Part shown: positions 45,189 through 54,007 of the stretch, one piece after another
Layout of the letters: each line of letters starts with the position of its first letter
Position numbering within the stretch: the first letter of the stretch is position 1
Assembly (NCBI RefSeq): GCF_004342845.1
Contig: NZ_SLXB01000017.1
Coordinates: forward strand, 26,679-90,678
DNA from: Prevotella heparinolytica
Lineage (GTDB): Bacteria > Bacteroidota > Bacteroidia > Bacteroidales > Bacteroidaceae
Reading direction: 5' to 3'
Length of the DNA stretch: 64,000 nt
Made by a program: the position numbers and the translations under genes
The notes under the pieces: model-generated
Told to the model about the DNA's origin: nothing
The model's database searches: none
What the model saw: only the letters and a program-made list of their open reading frames with translations

Positions 45189-47828
45189 TTAGAATTCCTG
45201 TCCCAAGATAAAGTGGAACTGACTGCCGCCATAATTGGAGTATCCGTTTATCTTATCGAAGCCATAAGCCCAGTCAATACCCATCATACCAATCATCGGG
45301 AGGAAGATACGTACACCCACACCGGCCGAACGCTTAAGTTCGAAAGGATTGAACTTGCTCACGTCGTGCCAAGCATTACCGGCTTCGACAAACGTCAGCG
45401 CATAGATACTTGTACTGGTTTCCAGCATCAAGGGATATCTTAATTCCAAGCCAAGACGGGTATAAGCATAACCTGCACTACCATAAGGTGTCAAAGAGCT
45501 GTTCTCATATCCGCGCAGGGCAACATTTTCCGTCGCATAGCTGGAATAGCCGGTCATACCGTCACCCCCCACATCGAATGTTTCGAAAGGAGATTTCTTG
45601 TATTTGTTGTAATGTCCCAGCAAACCGAACTCTACACGCCCCATCACTACCGGAGTGCGTTTCACTGAAATCGGGTCCATCAACGGGATATAGATCTTGG
45701 ATTTGAATTTCCATTTATGATATTCAATCCATCTGTGCATGTTGTTCATATCCTCCTGACTGCCGGTGTTGTACTTGCTGTAATCCTTACCGTCCAACAA
45801 AGAATAGGGCGGTGTGATTTGGGCAGAAAGCGAGAACTCGGAACCTTGACGCGGATAAATAGGATTGTCTGTGGAGCTACGAGACAAGGTTAGGTTGATG
45901 CTCAGGTTATTGCATTTACCGTTTGTAACGGGGAAGTATTGCCAGTCGCTCAAGATATAACGCTGATAAGACAACTCGGCTGTGAACTGGAAGTAGTCGT
46001 CCGGCCACTTCAGACGCTTGCCGAACATCACTGCAAGACCGTACATCTGGATGGACTTGTCCGGATCGTAGTAATTTTCGTAGCTACTGTAATTGCCATA
46101 ATTGTACATACCATAGCCATACATGCCGCTATAATAACTATTGTAATAGTTGTTCCTGTAGGCCGAGTTGTAATACTGGCTGCTGATATCCGTCTGGCGA
46201 GAGTAGAATGCCGACACAGAGAATGCGTTGGGACGCTTGCCGCCAAACCAAGGATCGTAGAACGAGATGCTGTAAGACTGATAGTATTTGGCATTGGTCT
46301 GGCCACTGATGGTCAAAGTCTGTCCATCGCCTTGCGGCAGAATACCACGGTAATTCTCGCCCGGATGCAACAGGTTGGCAAGCGAGAAGTTGGTGAACTT
46401 CAAACTCAGCTTACCAATGACACCCGTCTGTCCCCATCCGGCAGAGAACTCCACCTGGTCGTTGGCTTTAGACACAAGGTCATAACCGATATCTACCGTA
46501 CCATCTTCCGGTTTAGGCTGAATATCCGGCTTGATCTGTTCGGGGTCGAAGTGTCCCATCTGCTGAATCTCACGCATAGAACGCATCAAGTCTTCACGGC
46601 TGAACAGCTCACCCGGACGGGTACGCAATTCGCGACGGACAACGTTCTCGTACAGACGGTCGTTTCCTTTGATGCTTATCTTATTAATAGTGGCCTGACG
46701 CCCTTCGAAAATACGCATCTCCAAATCAATGGAGTCGCCTACGACATTCACTTCTACCGGTTCGAGATTATAGAACAAATAACCGTTATTATAGTAAAGA
46801 TTGCCGATAGCGTCATCGTCCGAAGTGGTACGTTCTTCCAACAGCTTCTGGTTATATACATCTCCTTTCTTCATGCGAAGCAGGAAATTCAACTGTTCGG
46901 AAGGATATAAGGTGTTTCCCACCCACGTCACATTTCGCAGGTAGTACTTCTGCCCTTCATCAATCTGCATGAAAATGTCTACCGTACGATCGTCATAGGC
47001 TTTGATACTGTCTTTCACAATGGCAGCATCACGATAACCCAACTCGTTGTATTTGTCGATAATCAGTTGCTTGTCCGCCTCGTAATTATCCTCGATAAAC
47101 TTCTTGGTGCGGAATATATTGACCAGTTTATTCTTTTCATTGGTTTTCTTCATCACACGCTTCAGCTTTTTGGTCTTGACGGCCTTGTTGCCTACAATGG
47201 TGATTTCATGAACCTTTACCTTCTCTTTCTTGTCGATATCGATATTGACGATGACTTCGTTTTTCTTCTCCGGATCATCTCTCTGCGTAATGATTACATC
47301 GGCATTCTTGAAACCCTTGTCGTCAAAGTAACGTTTAATCAGAGTCTTGGCTCTATCCACCAAGTTCGGCGTTATCTGTCCGCCTTTTATCATGCCGATT
47401 CTGCTCTCCAAGTCTTCACGTTCCGACTTCTTCACGCCATTATAGCGAATATCGGATACGCGCGGCCGCATAGTCAGGTGGATAGTCAGCCATATACGGC
47501 TATCTTCCAACTTATCTGCCGTGATTTCCACATCGGAAAATAATCCATGACGCCAATAGCGTTTACAAGCCTGCGTAATTTCGTCGCCCGGAACGGTAAT
47601 AGTCTGTCCTTTGGATAATCCGGACAATCCGATGATTACATAGTCCTCATAATTGGGAGCTCCTTCCACCTTTATATCTGCTATTTCATATTTCTTGGGC
47701 GTTCCCGAATAGAGTATAACCGGTTTCTCGGTTTCATCGGTACTATTTACGTTTTGTGCGGCAGTTGTCAATACACCGCCGAAAAGACAGATAAACGTCA
47801 CGAGTATGAAGAAAATACGATAATGCAT
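45189..47828 (-). CDS. bamA: BamA outer-membrane protein assembly factor
   Basis: Essential Omp85-family insertase that folds barrel proteins into the outer membrane. 879 residues. Signal peptide ending LTTAAQ, five POTRA-like repeats (about 45-440), then a 16-strand barrel with the VALRGYENSSLTPYG motif of the lid-lock region. A Tyr/Gly/Asn-rich low-complexity insertion occupies about residues 546-586 in a predicted surface loop. Sits in a uppS-bamA-skp-skp order common in Bacteroidetes. Confidence 0.95.
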   Translation of the reverse strand: MHYRIFFILVTFICLFGGVLTTAAQNVNSTDETEKPVILYSGTPKKYEIADIKVEGAPNYEDYVIIGLSGLSKGQTITVPGDEITQACKRYWRHGLFSDVEITADKLEDSRIWLTIHLTMRPRVSDIRYNGVKKSEREDLESRIGMIKGGQITPNLVDRAKTLIKRYFDDKGFKNADVIITQRDDPEKKNEVIVNIDIDKKEKVKVHEITIVGNKAVKTKKLKRVMKKTNEKNKLVNIFRTKKFIEDNYEADKQLIIDKYNELGYRDAAIVKDSIKAYDDRTVDIFMQIDEGQKYYLRNVTWVGNTLYPSEQLNFLLRMKKGDVYNQKLLEERTTSDDDAIGNLYYNNGYLFYNLEPVEVNVVGDSIDLEMRIFEGRQATINKISIKGNDRLYENVVRRELRTRPGELFSREDLMRSMREIQQMGHFDPEQIKPDIQPKPEDGTVDIGYDLVSKANDQVEFSAGWGQTGVIGKLSLKFTNFSLANLLHPGENYRGILPQGDGQTLTISGQTNAKYYQSYSISFYDPWFGGKRPNAFSVSAFYSRQTDISSQYYNSAYRNNYYNSYYSGMYGYGMYNYGNYSSYENYYDPDKSIQMYGLAVMFGKRLKWPDDYFQFTAELSYQRYILSDWQYFPVTNGKCNNLSINLTLSRSSTDNPIYPRQGSEFSLSAQITPPYSLLDGKDYSKYNTGSQEDMNNMHRWIEYHKWKFKSKIYIPLMDPISVKRTPVVMGRVEFGLLGHYNKYKKSPFETFDVGGDGMTGYSSYATENVALRGYENSSLTPYGSAGYAYTRLGLELRYPLMLETSTSIYALTFVEAGNAWHDVSKFNPFELKRSAGVGVRIFLPMIGMMGIDWAYGFDKINGYSNYGGSQFHFILGQEF

Positions 47829-47855
47829 TTATGTTATGATTAAATATGTTTTGGA

Positions 47856-48590
47856 TTAACTGATTTGTTCACTTGTTTTTCCGAACCTGCGTTCGCGTTT
47901 CTGGAAGTCGCATATAGCTTTGTAAAGTTCTTCTTCACGAAAGTCCGGCCAATAGGTTTCACAGAAATATAGTTCGGAGTATGCACACTGCCAAAGCAGG
48001 TAGTTGCTGAGCCGTATTTCGCCTCCGGTACGTATCAACAGGTCGGGATCGGGCATAAAGTTAGTGGTCAGATGGCCGGATATCAGTTCACTGTCTATTT
48101 GCTCCGGCTTCAGCTTTCCTCTTTGAGCCAGAACAGCTATTTGCCGGACAGCTTCCGTTATTTCCCATCGGGAGGAATAGCTCAACGCCAGCACCAAACA
48201 CATCCCTGTGTTACGTGACGTATCCTCCACACAAGCATTGAGCCGTTGTTGTACGTTGACAGGCAGTTTCTCAATATCGCCTATCACCCGAAAACGTATA
48301 TTATTCTTCATAAACGTCTCTTCCTCAATGGAGTCCAATAGGAGCGACATCAAAGCCGCTACTTCGTCCGACGGACGGTTCCAGTTTTCGGTAGAAAACG
48401 TATATAAAGTAAGGTATCCGATTCCCAGTCTGGCAGCCGTTTCCGCAATGACATGCACAGTCTCCGCACCGGCCTGATGTCCATAGCTGCGTTCGTGTCC
48501 GCGCTGCTTGGCCCACCGCCCGTTGCCGTCCATGATGATTGCCACGTGCCGAGGTATCCGGTTTAAATCGATTTCTTCTTTATATAACAT
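47856..48590 (-). CDS. uppS: Undecaprenyl/isoprenyl diphosphate synthase
   Basis: Cis-prenyltransferase making the lipid carrier for peptidoglycan and glycans. 244 residues. Active-site [17 protein letters not shown] with the catalytic aspartate and GHQAGAETV after it, [14 protein letters not shown], and [20 protein letters not shown] with YWPDF near the C terminus. Ends 27 bases before bamA. Confidence 0.95.
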   Translation of the reverse strand: MLYKEEIDLNRIPRHVAIIMDGNGRWAKQRGHERSYGHQAGAETVHVIAETAARLGIGYLTLYTFSTENWNRPSDEVAALMSLLLDSIEEETFMKNNIRFRVIGDIEKLPVNVQQRLNACVEDTSRNTGMCLVLALSYSSRWEITEAVRQIAVLAQRGKLKPEQIDSELISGHLTTNFMPDPDLLIRTGGEIRLSNYLLWQCAYSELYFCETYWPDFREEELYKAICDFQKRERRFGKTSEQIS

Positions 48591-48595
48591 CTTTT

Positions 48596-49957
48596 TTATT
48601 GTATTTCGAAGCCCAATCTGTTAAGACGTCCGCGCCACACCTCGTTCTTAGCACCGTTTCCGCCAAACACCACCCAAATGAAATCTCGTTTGTCGGCCGA
48701 TGCCACCGTTTTGTCCCTTGTCGGTTCCACTACAACGGAGTAAGCTCCTTTACCTTTGAACTCCCGGGGTAACAAGATTTTTGATTTCGTCTTATACCAT
48801 GCAAGTCCTTCGACGGAGCGATAGATAGCATCCATTTCTCCACCGAAACAATAGAACATATCGCCATAATGCATAATAACAGGGTGTGATATTCCGGGAC
48901 AATAAGCATTATAGGAAGCGCCGGTCAAAGCTGCCCAACCTCGGCCATCCAATGAAAACCAAGGTGTCGTCATTTTATTATCTGCCAACGGCATGCCTGC
49001 CAGGAGTACCTTTTCCACACCGTTACCGGTTTGGGTTAAAGTTGAAATAATATTTTCAGTAGGAAATCCGAGGGGTACTTCTTCCAACGTGCTTGCTGTG
49101 CCGGCAGCAGCAACTTCCCAATTCTTCCCGTCTTTGCTGATATTAAAATATTTTTTTCCGTCTATTTCCAAGATACCGGACAAGCGATCGGAGAAGCCGC
49201 CGATGAGAGCAATCACATTGTTTCCCAATGTAGCGTTTTCTGCCCAGGCAGCCCCATCTTCGGAAATATATACTTTTTTACTCGCAGTCAGCATGTAGAG
49301 CATGCCGTTGTATTCAACAACGGATGTCAACTTTGCATCCGATGGCAAGCCGGACACATGCAGCTTGTTCCAGGCATATTTGTCAGGGGAGGTCGAAGTC
49401 TTGTATGCACCGGTAGCGGAAGTGTAAACAAACAAATTTCCTTCTAAGACGACAGCTTTTTGCTCACCCTCGTTCACCATGTCGGAGAATATGCCGCCTT
49501 TGGTTTGCATATCTGTCCATACCAAAGAGTCCGGGTCTTGCAAATGAACATTGATTTTCAGGGTATATTCACGGTTCGTAACTCCGTCGGCCGCATATAC
49601 TTTGAATTTCATGCCGCCACTGTTATTCATGGCCGGCCTCAAGTCCACAGAGTCTCTTCTGACAAACAATGTGTCGGGCGAACCGGAAGTTATCCATCCG
49701 GTCACGGTCATCGTATCAATCAATATCCGGTCGATGATGGTATCCGAGCCTACCGGCAATGAATCTCTGTTGTAGATTACCCTGTTGATCTGGTCAATCG
49801 TGAATTTATAATATTTGCCATGTATGGTGTCAATACCGAAAGCATGTATCGTAGCATCAGAGCTTAATTCATAGTTGTCTTCAGACTTGAGGCACGAACT
49901 TAGCGCCACAGACACCACAAGAAAGCTCACAATTACTGATAGAAACTTTATTCTCAT
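48596..49957 (-). CDS. DUF6242-type lipoprotein
   Basis: 453-residue exported lipoprotein with signal ending VALSSC (Cys22). The first third carries an Ig-like segment with repeated [14 protein letters not shown] and [16 protein letters not shown]; the remainder has repeated short blocks about measured values ([51 protein letters not shown]) that look like beta-propeller blades. I recall such proteins as DUF6242 in Bacteroides. Function unknown. Lies 5 bases upstream of uppS, so it may be co-transcribed with the bamA cluster. Confidence 0.75.
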   Translation of the reverse strand: MRIKFLSVIVSFLVVSVALSSCLKSEDNYELSSDATIHAFGIDTIHGKYYKFTIDQINRVIYNRDSLPVGSDTIIDRILIDTMTVTGWITSGSPDTLFVRRDSVDLRPAMNNSGGMKFKVYAADGVTNREYTLKINVHLQDPDSLVWTDMQTKGGIFSDMVNEGEQKAVVLEGNLFVYTSATGAYKTSTSPDKYAWNKLHVSGLPSDAKLTSVVEYNGMLYMLTASKKVYISEDGAAWAENATLGNNVIALIGGFSDRLSGILEIDGKKYFNISKDGKNWEVAAAGTASTLEEVPLGFPTENIISTLTQTGNGVEKVLLAGMPLADNKMTTPWFSLDGRGWAALTGASYNAYCPGISHPVIMHYGDMFYCFGGEMDAIYRSVEGLAWYKTKSKILLPREFKGKGAYSVVVEPTRDKTVASADKRDFIWVVFGGNGAKNEVWRGRLNRLGFEIQ

Positions 49958-49989
49958 CTTTTTTAAAATCTGTGTTTATTTACAACCTG

Positions 49990-49997
49990 CAAAAATA
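49990..49997 (-). promoter_or_regulatory. -7 element upstream of the DUF6242-type gene
   Basis: TATTTTTG on the - strand matches TAnnTTTG 33 bases before the ATG at 49957. No clear -33 element is visible. Confidence 0.4.
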
Positions 49998-50089
49998 GGA
50001 ACATTTTTTTCTATATATAGCTTTGCGGGGAAGTTTTATATTAAATTATAGATAATATGACTGTTTTTCCCGATTCAAAAGCCCTGAGA

Positions 50090-50139
50090 TATAGAAAAAC
50101 AATGCCGGCAAAAGAGCTTCATACTCTTCTGCCGGCATT
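50090..50139 (-). terminator. Intrinsic terminator after the HU-HIG gene
   Basis: AATGCCGGCA (50101-50110) pairs with TGCCGGCATT (50130-50139), with AAGAG and CTCTT extending the stem. On the - strand the stem runs into GTTTTTC. Confidence 0.8.
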
Positions 50140-50167
50140 CTATTCAGCCCCGTTGCCGGGCCGGAAA

Positions 50168-50689
50168 TCAGCCAAGCGGATTTTCGCCTTGATTGCCTTC
50201 GCCGCTACCCTGACCATCGGTTTCACCGCTGCCTGAGGGGGTTGTGCCAGCGGTATTACCACTTGGAGTTTTACCACTCGGGGTAGCAACCTTACCCCAT
50301 TCTTCCCACACAATCTTGGTATCTACCATGCTGCGGGTAGTTACTCTGCCTCCAACGGTACGCCCTATTTCGGGAAGAAAGCGGACACGCACACTATTTA
50401 TCTGCGAAGCATTCACTTCTTCAGCCGTCTTCACTCCTTTCTTGGAGGCACAAGCCGTATAATAAAAGGTTCCTACACCGTCCAGTTTCACGGTACGTCC
50501 TTGTGCCATATAGTTGCTCAACACCCGTCCCAGATTCTCTACCACCGCAAAGGTGTCACCGCGAGTCACGGTAGAAATGGCGGAGAGTTCGTTAGCCACC
50601 TCACGAGTAGTCACCGGCTTGCCCCAAGTTACGGATTGAGGATACCACAAATTGTTTACTTTCTTCAGAGTTCTTTTAAAAAATGCCAT
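50168..50689 (-). CDS. HU-like (HIG-type) DNA-binding protein with Gly/Ser/Thr-rich tail
   Basis: 173 residues. The first about 130 form an HU/IHF-like fold as in the Bacteroidetes HU-HIG family: KPVTTREVANELSAIS, VVENLGRVLSNYMAQGRTVKLDGVGTF and VRFLPEIGRTVGG. The last 35 or so are repetitive PSG, GET and GEG, probably disordered. Likely a nucleoid or repeat-binding protein. A promoter is at 50813-50844 and a terminator follows, so it is monocistronic. Confidence 0.85.
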   Translation of the reverse strand: MAFFKRTLKKVNNLWYPQSVTWGKPVTTREVANELSAISTVTRGDTFAVVENLGRVLSNYMAQGRTVKLDGVGTFYYTACASKKGVKTAEEVNASQINSVRVRFLPEIGRTVGGRVTTRSMVDTKIVWEEWGKVATPSGKTPSGNTAGTTPSGSGETDGQGSGEGNQGENPLG

Positions 50690-50812
50690 AATAATAATGT
50701 TTTAAGTAATTAATAATGTGTTTTATTTTTCTTATCTCACCCGAGAGAAGCGGAAGTTTTCATCGTGAGGCCTCAACGATTAAGGCATTCGCTTTTCTCA
50801 AATTCGATGTTG

Positions 50813-50844
50813 CAAAGTTAGGGCGAGATGCAAGAGAAAGCAAG
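50813..50844 (-). promoter_or_regulatory. Promoter of the HU-HIG gene
   Basis: TAACTTTG (50820-50813, - strand) is a perfect TAnnTTTG, and CTTG (50844-50841) lies 20 bases upstream as a one-mismatch -33 element. The leader would be about 117 bases. Confidence 0.5.
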
Positions 50845-50852
50845 AAAACGGC

Positions 50853-51024
50853 ATCTACAATTGGCTTAGTTAAAACATTAATAATCAACACTCTCTAAAA
50901 TCACTATCTCTACAAGAGAAAACAAGACATAAAACAGAAAAAAGAAGATTTTGATGACAATCTCTACAACTGAAGGAGGTAAACCTCTGATAATGAATAT
51001 AGACTATTGGGGCAATCTCTACAA
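50853..51024 (+). repeat. Four spaced direct repeats upstream of the Rep-like gene
   Basis: ATCTCTACAA occurs at 50906, 50960 and 51015, and the shorter ATCTACAA at 50853, giving intervals of 53, 54 and 55 bases, about five helical turns. They all lie in the intergenic region preceding the Rep_3-like initiator at 51231, the expected place for iterons. Confidence 0.6.
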
Positions 51025-51203
51025 TGTGAGAACATTCCTCTTAATTCCAGTTTCGGATATATTAGAATTTATATTGAATCAGATTTTAGGGCAATAAACG
51101 CAACTATTAACATATAGTCTATTCTTCGTTCAAAAACTTCAGTTTTCACAATTCCACATTTTTATTTATTTGCATTCAAACAGAATGTATTATAAAGAAT
51201 ATA

Positions 51204-51211
51204 TATCTTTG
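51204..51211 (+). promoter_or_regulatory. -7 element upstream of the Rep-like gene
   Basis: TATCTTTG matches TAnnTTTG 19 bases before the ATG at 51231. No clear -33 element at the usual distance. Confidence 0.45.
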
Positions 51212-51230
51212 CCCACATAAGATTAATATT

Positions 51231-52145
51231 ATGAATAAAGTTAATATGGGCACTCAACCCATTGGCCCTGAAGAGAATGCTTTGCTAAAGAGAAACAAAC
51301 AAGCTCCCGGCTTTACCACTTCAATAGTAAGAAGCAGAATCCAACTCTTAATAGAGAGGTACATTCAGTTTTTTAATTATGATCTTCAAGATTATATTCG
51401 TCATCAGCAAGTCTTAAAAATTGATGTTCCACCCGAGGTCTTGTGCTCATGGTATCCTACTCCAAATTGGAAGAAAGACATTAATAAGACGCTCAAAAAC
51501 CTTATGAAAATAAAAAGGACACTTGACGCTGATAGCAATTCTGATAATATGAGCCTTGTTTCCTATGCCAATTTGGATAATCTGGGGTTGCATCTTAACG
51601 TAGCCCCCGAAGTCCTGCAGATATATATCATCACCAATGGAACGCCTTATACCTCCCTTGACTATAATCTGACAAAAAAAATCAAACATTCGTACACTTA
51701 CGAAATGTATTGGGAAATGACGAAGCATGATGAACCACGAGATAATTACATTTTCTTCTTAACCCCTGATGATTTTAAGAAGAAATTTTCCGTCAACTAT
51801 AACGTAACAAACATCCTTGAAAAAATAATAATTCCCACTCAAAAAGAGATAGAACAGTTTTTCCGAGAAGGATTATCCCCACGTTTCTTTACATATCAGG
51901 AGAGAAGAATAATAGTAGGGAAATGTAAAAAGATTGAAGGGTGGGAATTCACTATACACAATGAGAGCCGTTCTAAACGCCAAGGCATAGAAGCGCAAGA
52001 AGCAACTTTGAAAAAACAAGTCACATTCAGACTTGACAGCAATCTGTTGGATGCTTTAAAAAATGCAGCAAAGCGTGAGCATAGAAGCCTTAATAACTTT
52101 GTAGAAACCCATCTAATGGAAATTATGTACAAATGGCCGAATTAG
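51231..52145 (+). CDS. Rep_3-like replication initiator with C-terminal ribbon-helix-helix domain
   Basis: 304 residues. The central part resembles the winged-helix half of plasmid RepB/Rep_3 initiators: HSYTYEMYWEMTKHDEPRDN, then FLTPDDFKKKFSVNYNVTN and LEKIIIPTQKEIEQFF. The C terminus (about 260-300) reads KKQVTFRLDSNLLDALKNAA followed by REHRSLNNFVETHLMEI, the form of a ribbon-helix-helix DNA-binding domain. The N-terminal third is unlike anything I recognise. Four spaced repeats precede it. It is AT-rich compared with the flanking housekeeping genes, which suggests horizontal origin. A plasmid- or mobile-element-derived initiator is the best guess; a chromosomal regulator is the alternative. 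Confidence 0.6.
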   Translation: MNKVNMGTQPIGPEENALLKRNKQAPGFTTSIVRSRIQLLIERYIQFFNYDLQDYIRHQQVLKIDVPPEVLCSWYPTPNWKKDINKTLKNLMKIKRTLDADSNSDNMSLVSYANLDNLGLHLNVAPEVLQIYIITNGTPYTSLDYNLTKKIKHSYTYEMYWEMTKHDEPRDNYIFFLTPDDFKKKFSVNYNVTNILEKIIIPTQKEIEQFFREGLSPRFFTYQERRIIVGKCKKIEGWEFTIHNESRSKRQGIEAQEATLKKQVTFRLDSNLLDALKNAAKREHRSLNNFVETHLMEIMYKWPN

Positions 52146-52241
52146 GAAACCAAGGATGCCATTGCAGAAGCTCGCAATGAAAGAAAGGGAGAAGTAGAAG
52201 TATATGACAGTACGCCAGTTCGGAATAAGTCGGTAAATTAA
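52146..52241 (+). pseudogene. Possible antitoxin C-terminal remnant
   Basis: Immediately after the Rep-like stop, an open stretch of about 31 codons reads ETKDAIAEARNERKGEVEVY and onward to a TAA, with no start codon. It resembles the C terminus of small RelB/DinJ-type antitoxins, where an AIAEAR helix precedes the tail. Too short for a firm call. Confidence 0.25.
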
Positions 52242-52273
52242 TTCATCGTGCAAAAACGGGACTGTCCTTTATT

Positions 52274-52337
52274 TTGTGTAAACGATAATTCGAGTCGAGA
52301 TTTAGTCGAGCGCTAAATCTCAATTCTATTTACACAA
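52274..52337. repeat. Nested inverted repeat, possible IS-end remnant
   Basis: TTGTGTAAA (52274-52282) pairs with TTTACACAA (52329-52337), and inside it GAGATTTAG (52297-52305) pairs with CTAAATCTC (52313-52321). GGGACTGTCC lies just upstream. Two ends of an insertion sequence pushed together, or a small palindromic element, would look like this. No transposase gene is present. Confidence 0.4.
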
Positions 52338-52380
52338 CTTTTTGGATGGTGTCGGCTGCGTAATAAAAACGTAGAGTTTG

Positions 52381-53309
52381 CTATTTTTCTCGCCAAACAG
52401 GAAGTGATTGCCAATATTTTGGGAACCCCATATCTTTAAGATCGAGCAGACAGCAATCGAATTTGAGCAATTCCTTGATATTCTTTTTGAAGTCACTTCC
52501 GGGACTGATAATATCAAGGATATACGCGATACAAGAAAGTGCAGCAAACAATTTATTTGTGCGTATTTGTCCGATTGTTGTTCTATCCATGAATGGATAA
52601 AGAGCGTTGTATGGCAATGTTACGCTAACCATAAAACGGCGATTCCAAATGCGGCTATGATGTGCGCAACAATTGCGGAGATTAGAAATAGCGTGTAGCC
52701 AGTTCTCCAATATAGCCACTTTCTTCAAACCGAATTGTTCGGTAATGTATGCTTTGCGGTTGTCTAACTTTAAGGATTGGAACAATCGACTCAATGTGGC
52801 AAACGACACTACTTCAAGTGCCATCCAACTTGGCGGCATCGGAGGATTATTGTATTTTGATTTGTAATGCTTGATAAAATCTTCGTTGCTTCGGTTTACA
52901 TCAGCATCAATATGATCCATCAAATCATCGTAACCGAAACGATATAAACTTTCATCATCGTACCAATGGCTATCACCTGTGCTTTCGGCATATACCTGTA
53001 CGATTTTTGTGCGTACTGCCACTTCTATTTTTTCAATAGCTTTGAAAATAAGTGAACGCAGTCTGCGGTCAAAACAATAAAGATCTATTATGTCTTTGAA
53101 GTGAATATCTTTGCGAGTAAAGTTGTGTTCAGAATCTTCACCGTTCTCTTAGAATGGATAAGTGTATGCACGAAGTCGATAGTAACTGATATTGAACAAA
53201 TAAGCGAATGCCTTGCTTTCATCATCGAAAACAAGTCCCGTTGTTTTAGCCGCGCAACTTGATCGGCGATGGGCAACGGCTTCTTTGTATAATCTGTTTT
53301 ATCAGTCAA
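52381..53309 (-). pseudogene. Abi_2 (AbiF/AbiD-type) abortive-infection protein, broken by a frameshift and a stop
   Basis: Reads as an Abi_2 protein when two lesions are repaired. The N-terminal part begins at 53309 (TTG) with TDKTDYTKKPLPIADQVARL; a one-base loss at about 53236-53240 shifts the frame, after which GLVFDDESKAFAYLFNISYY continues. A TAA at 53151-53149 then interrupts, followed by an open frame to 52381 with DRRLRSLIFKAIEKIEVAVR. The predicted HEPN RNase motif RX4H is intact (RNCCAH in LHAISNLRNCCAHHSR). Such proteins stop phage growth by attacking RNA. This copy should be inactive. A candidate ncRNA lies just upstream. Confidence 0.85.
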
Positions 53310-53331
53310 TTTTATCAGAAGCTACTATATA

Positions 53332-53388
53332 AAAACTCGAAGACCTCCCCGGGTGCGCTGTTCTACGGGAAGCGTGGGAGGTCATATC
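53332..53388 (-). ncRNA. Candidate AbiF-associated structured RNA
   Basis: On the - strand a promoter (53424-53394) is followed by a short segment with a GC-rich stem: GACCTCCC (53383-53376) pairs with GGGAGGTC (53349-53342). Inside are a CGCT/AGCG stem and a self-complementary CCCGGG. GAGTTTTTATAT then follows (T-run 53335-53331), as for an intrinsic terminator. It ends about 22 bases before the AbiF start. AbiF genes are known to be accompanied by small structured RNAs, some acting as antitoxins; that this is one is inference. Confidence 0.5.
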
Positions 53389-53393
53389 GAATG

Positions 53394-53424
53394 CAAAGGT
53401 AATACTTTTATTTAATTCTGCAAT
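53394..53424 (-). promoter_or_regulatory. Promoter of the AbiF-associated RNA
   Basis: TACCTTTG (53401-53394, - strand) is a perfect TAnnTTTG and ATTG (53424-53421) is a one-mismatch -33 element with 19-base spacing. Confidence 0.5.
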
Positions 53425-53577
53425 AGACGCGGCAAAAATATTTTCGATATTGTGAGATCCTGCTTTCAATCAGCAATTGCAAAATTTCTACAATCTTCAA
53501 ATATGCAGTATGCTTAGTATAATATTGGTGATTAAATGAGCTTCATCCTGTTGCTGGATTTTATCTATATTTCTGTA

Positions 53578-53696
53578 ACTGAAGGTCCTAGGAAAACCTA
53601 AACGCACGAATATATGGACAGCAGCCCACGCTGAAACCAGCGTAGGAAACAGCTATGCCATTCTGTGCGCTTTTGAAAATGTCCTAGGTTTTCAGT
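53578..53696. other. Long imperfect hairpin, candidate structured RNA or recombination site
   Basis: The two ends are complementary in blocks: ACTGAA with TTCAGT, CCTAGG with CCTAGG, and CGCAC with GTGCG, separated by bulges. The centre holds an independent tetraloop hairpin, ACGCTG-AAAC-CAGCGT (53628-53643), with CC/GG extension. No open frame covers it. It lies in the 978-base gene-free stretch between the AbiF pseudogene and the GlpT-like gene. Confidence 0.45.
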
Positions 53697-53976
53697 CACG
53701 AGAATATACAACGCTTCTTACAATTTTATCTCTAAAAATCTTAAAAGCACATTGCTATGCACTTTAGTCGCAAAGCTATACTTTTTCTTTCAAATAAACA
53801 ATAGCTACACCTCTTTTTGTTGAATAATCTGTAATATTGCGATTTTCAGCACGATTACATGCTTTATGATTCTATGAAAAGCCTTAAACTACAACAATAG
53901 CCAAAAGAGGGATATTGTAACAAAATTTCCAAACCAATCCGTTTCTCTCAGCCAACCATCAGAATACAATCTCCTA

Positions 53977-54005
53977 CCCCTGCCAGAACACCTTCTGGCG
54001 AGGGG
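53977..54005. repeat. Dispersed palindrome, copy 1
   Basis: CCCCTGCCAGAA (53977-53988) pairs with TTCTGGCGAGGGG (53993-54005) around a CACC loop. A second copy with three differences is at 63533-63561. It directly abuts the 22-bp array that follows. Confidence 0.6.
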
Positions 54006-54007
54006 AT

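Noticed and set aside
50853..51024. Spaced repeats near the Rep gene considered as a degenerate CRISPR array
   Set aside because: Repeats are only 8-10 bp, intervals are longer than spacers, and no cas gene is present; iterons fit better.
53578..53696. Foldback considered as a tRNA or tmRNA
   Set aside because: No T-loop GGTTCRA signature, no CCA-like acceptor end and no anticodon arm of the right size.
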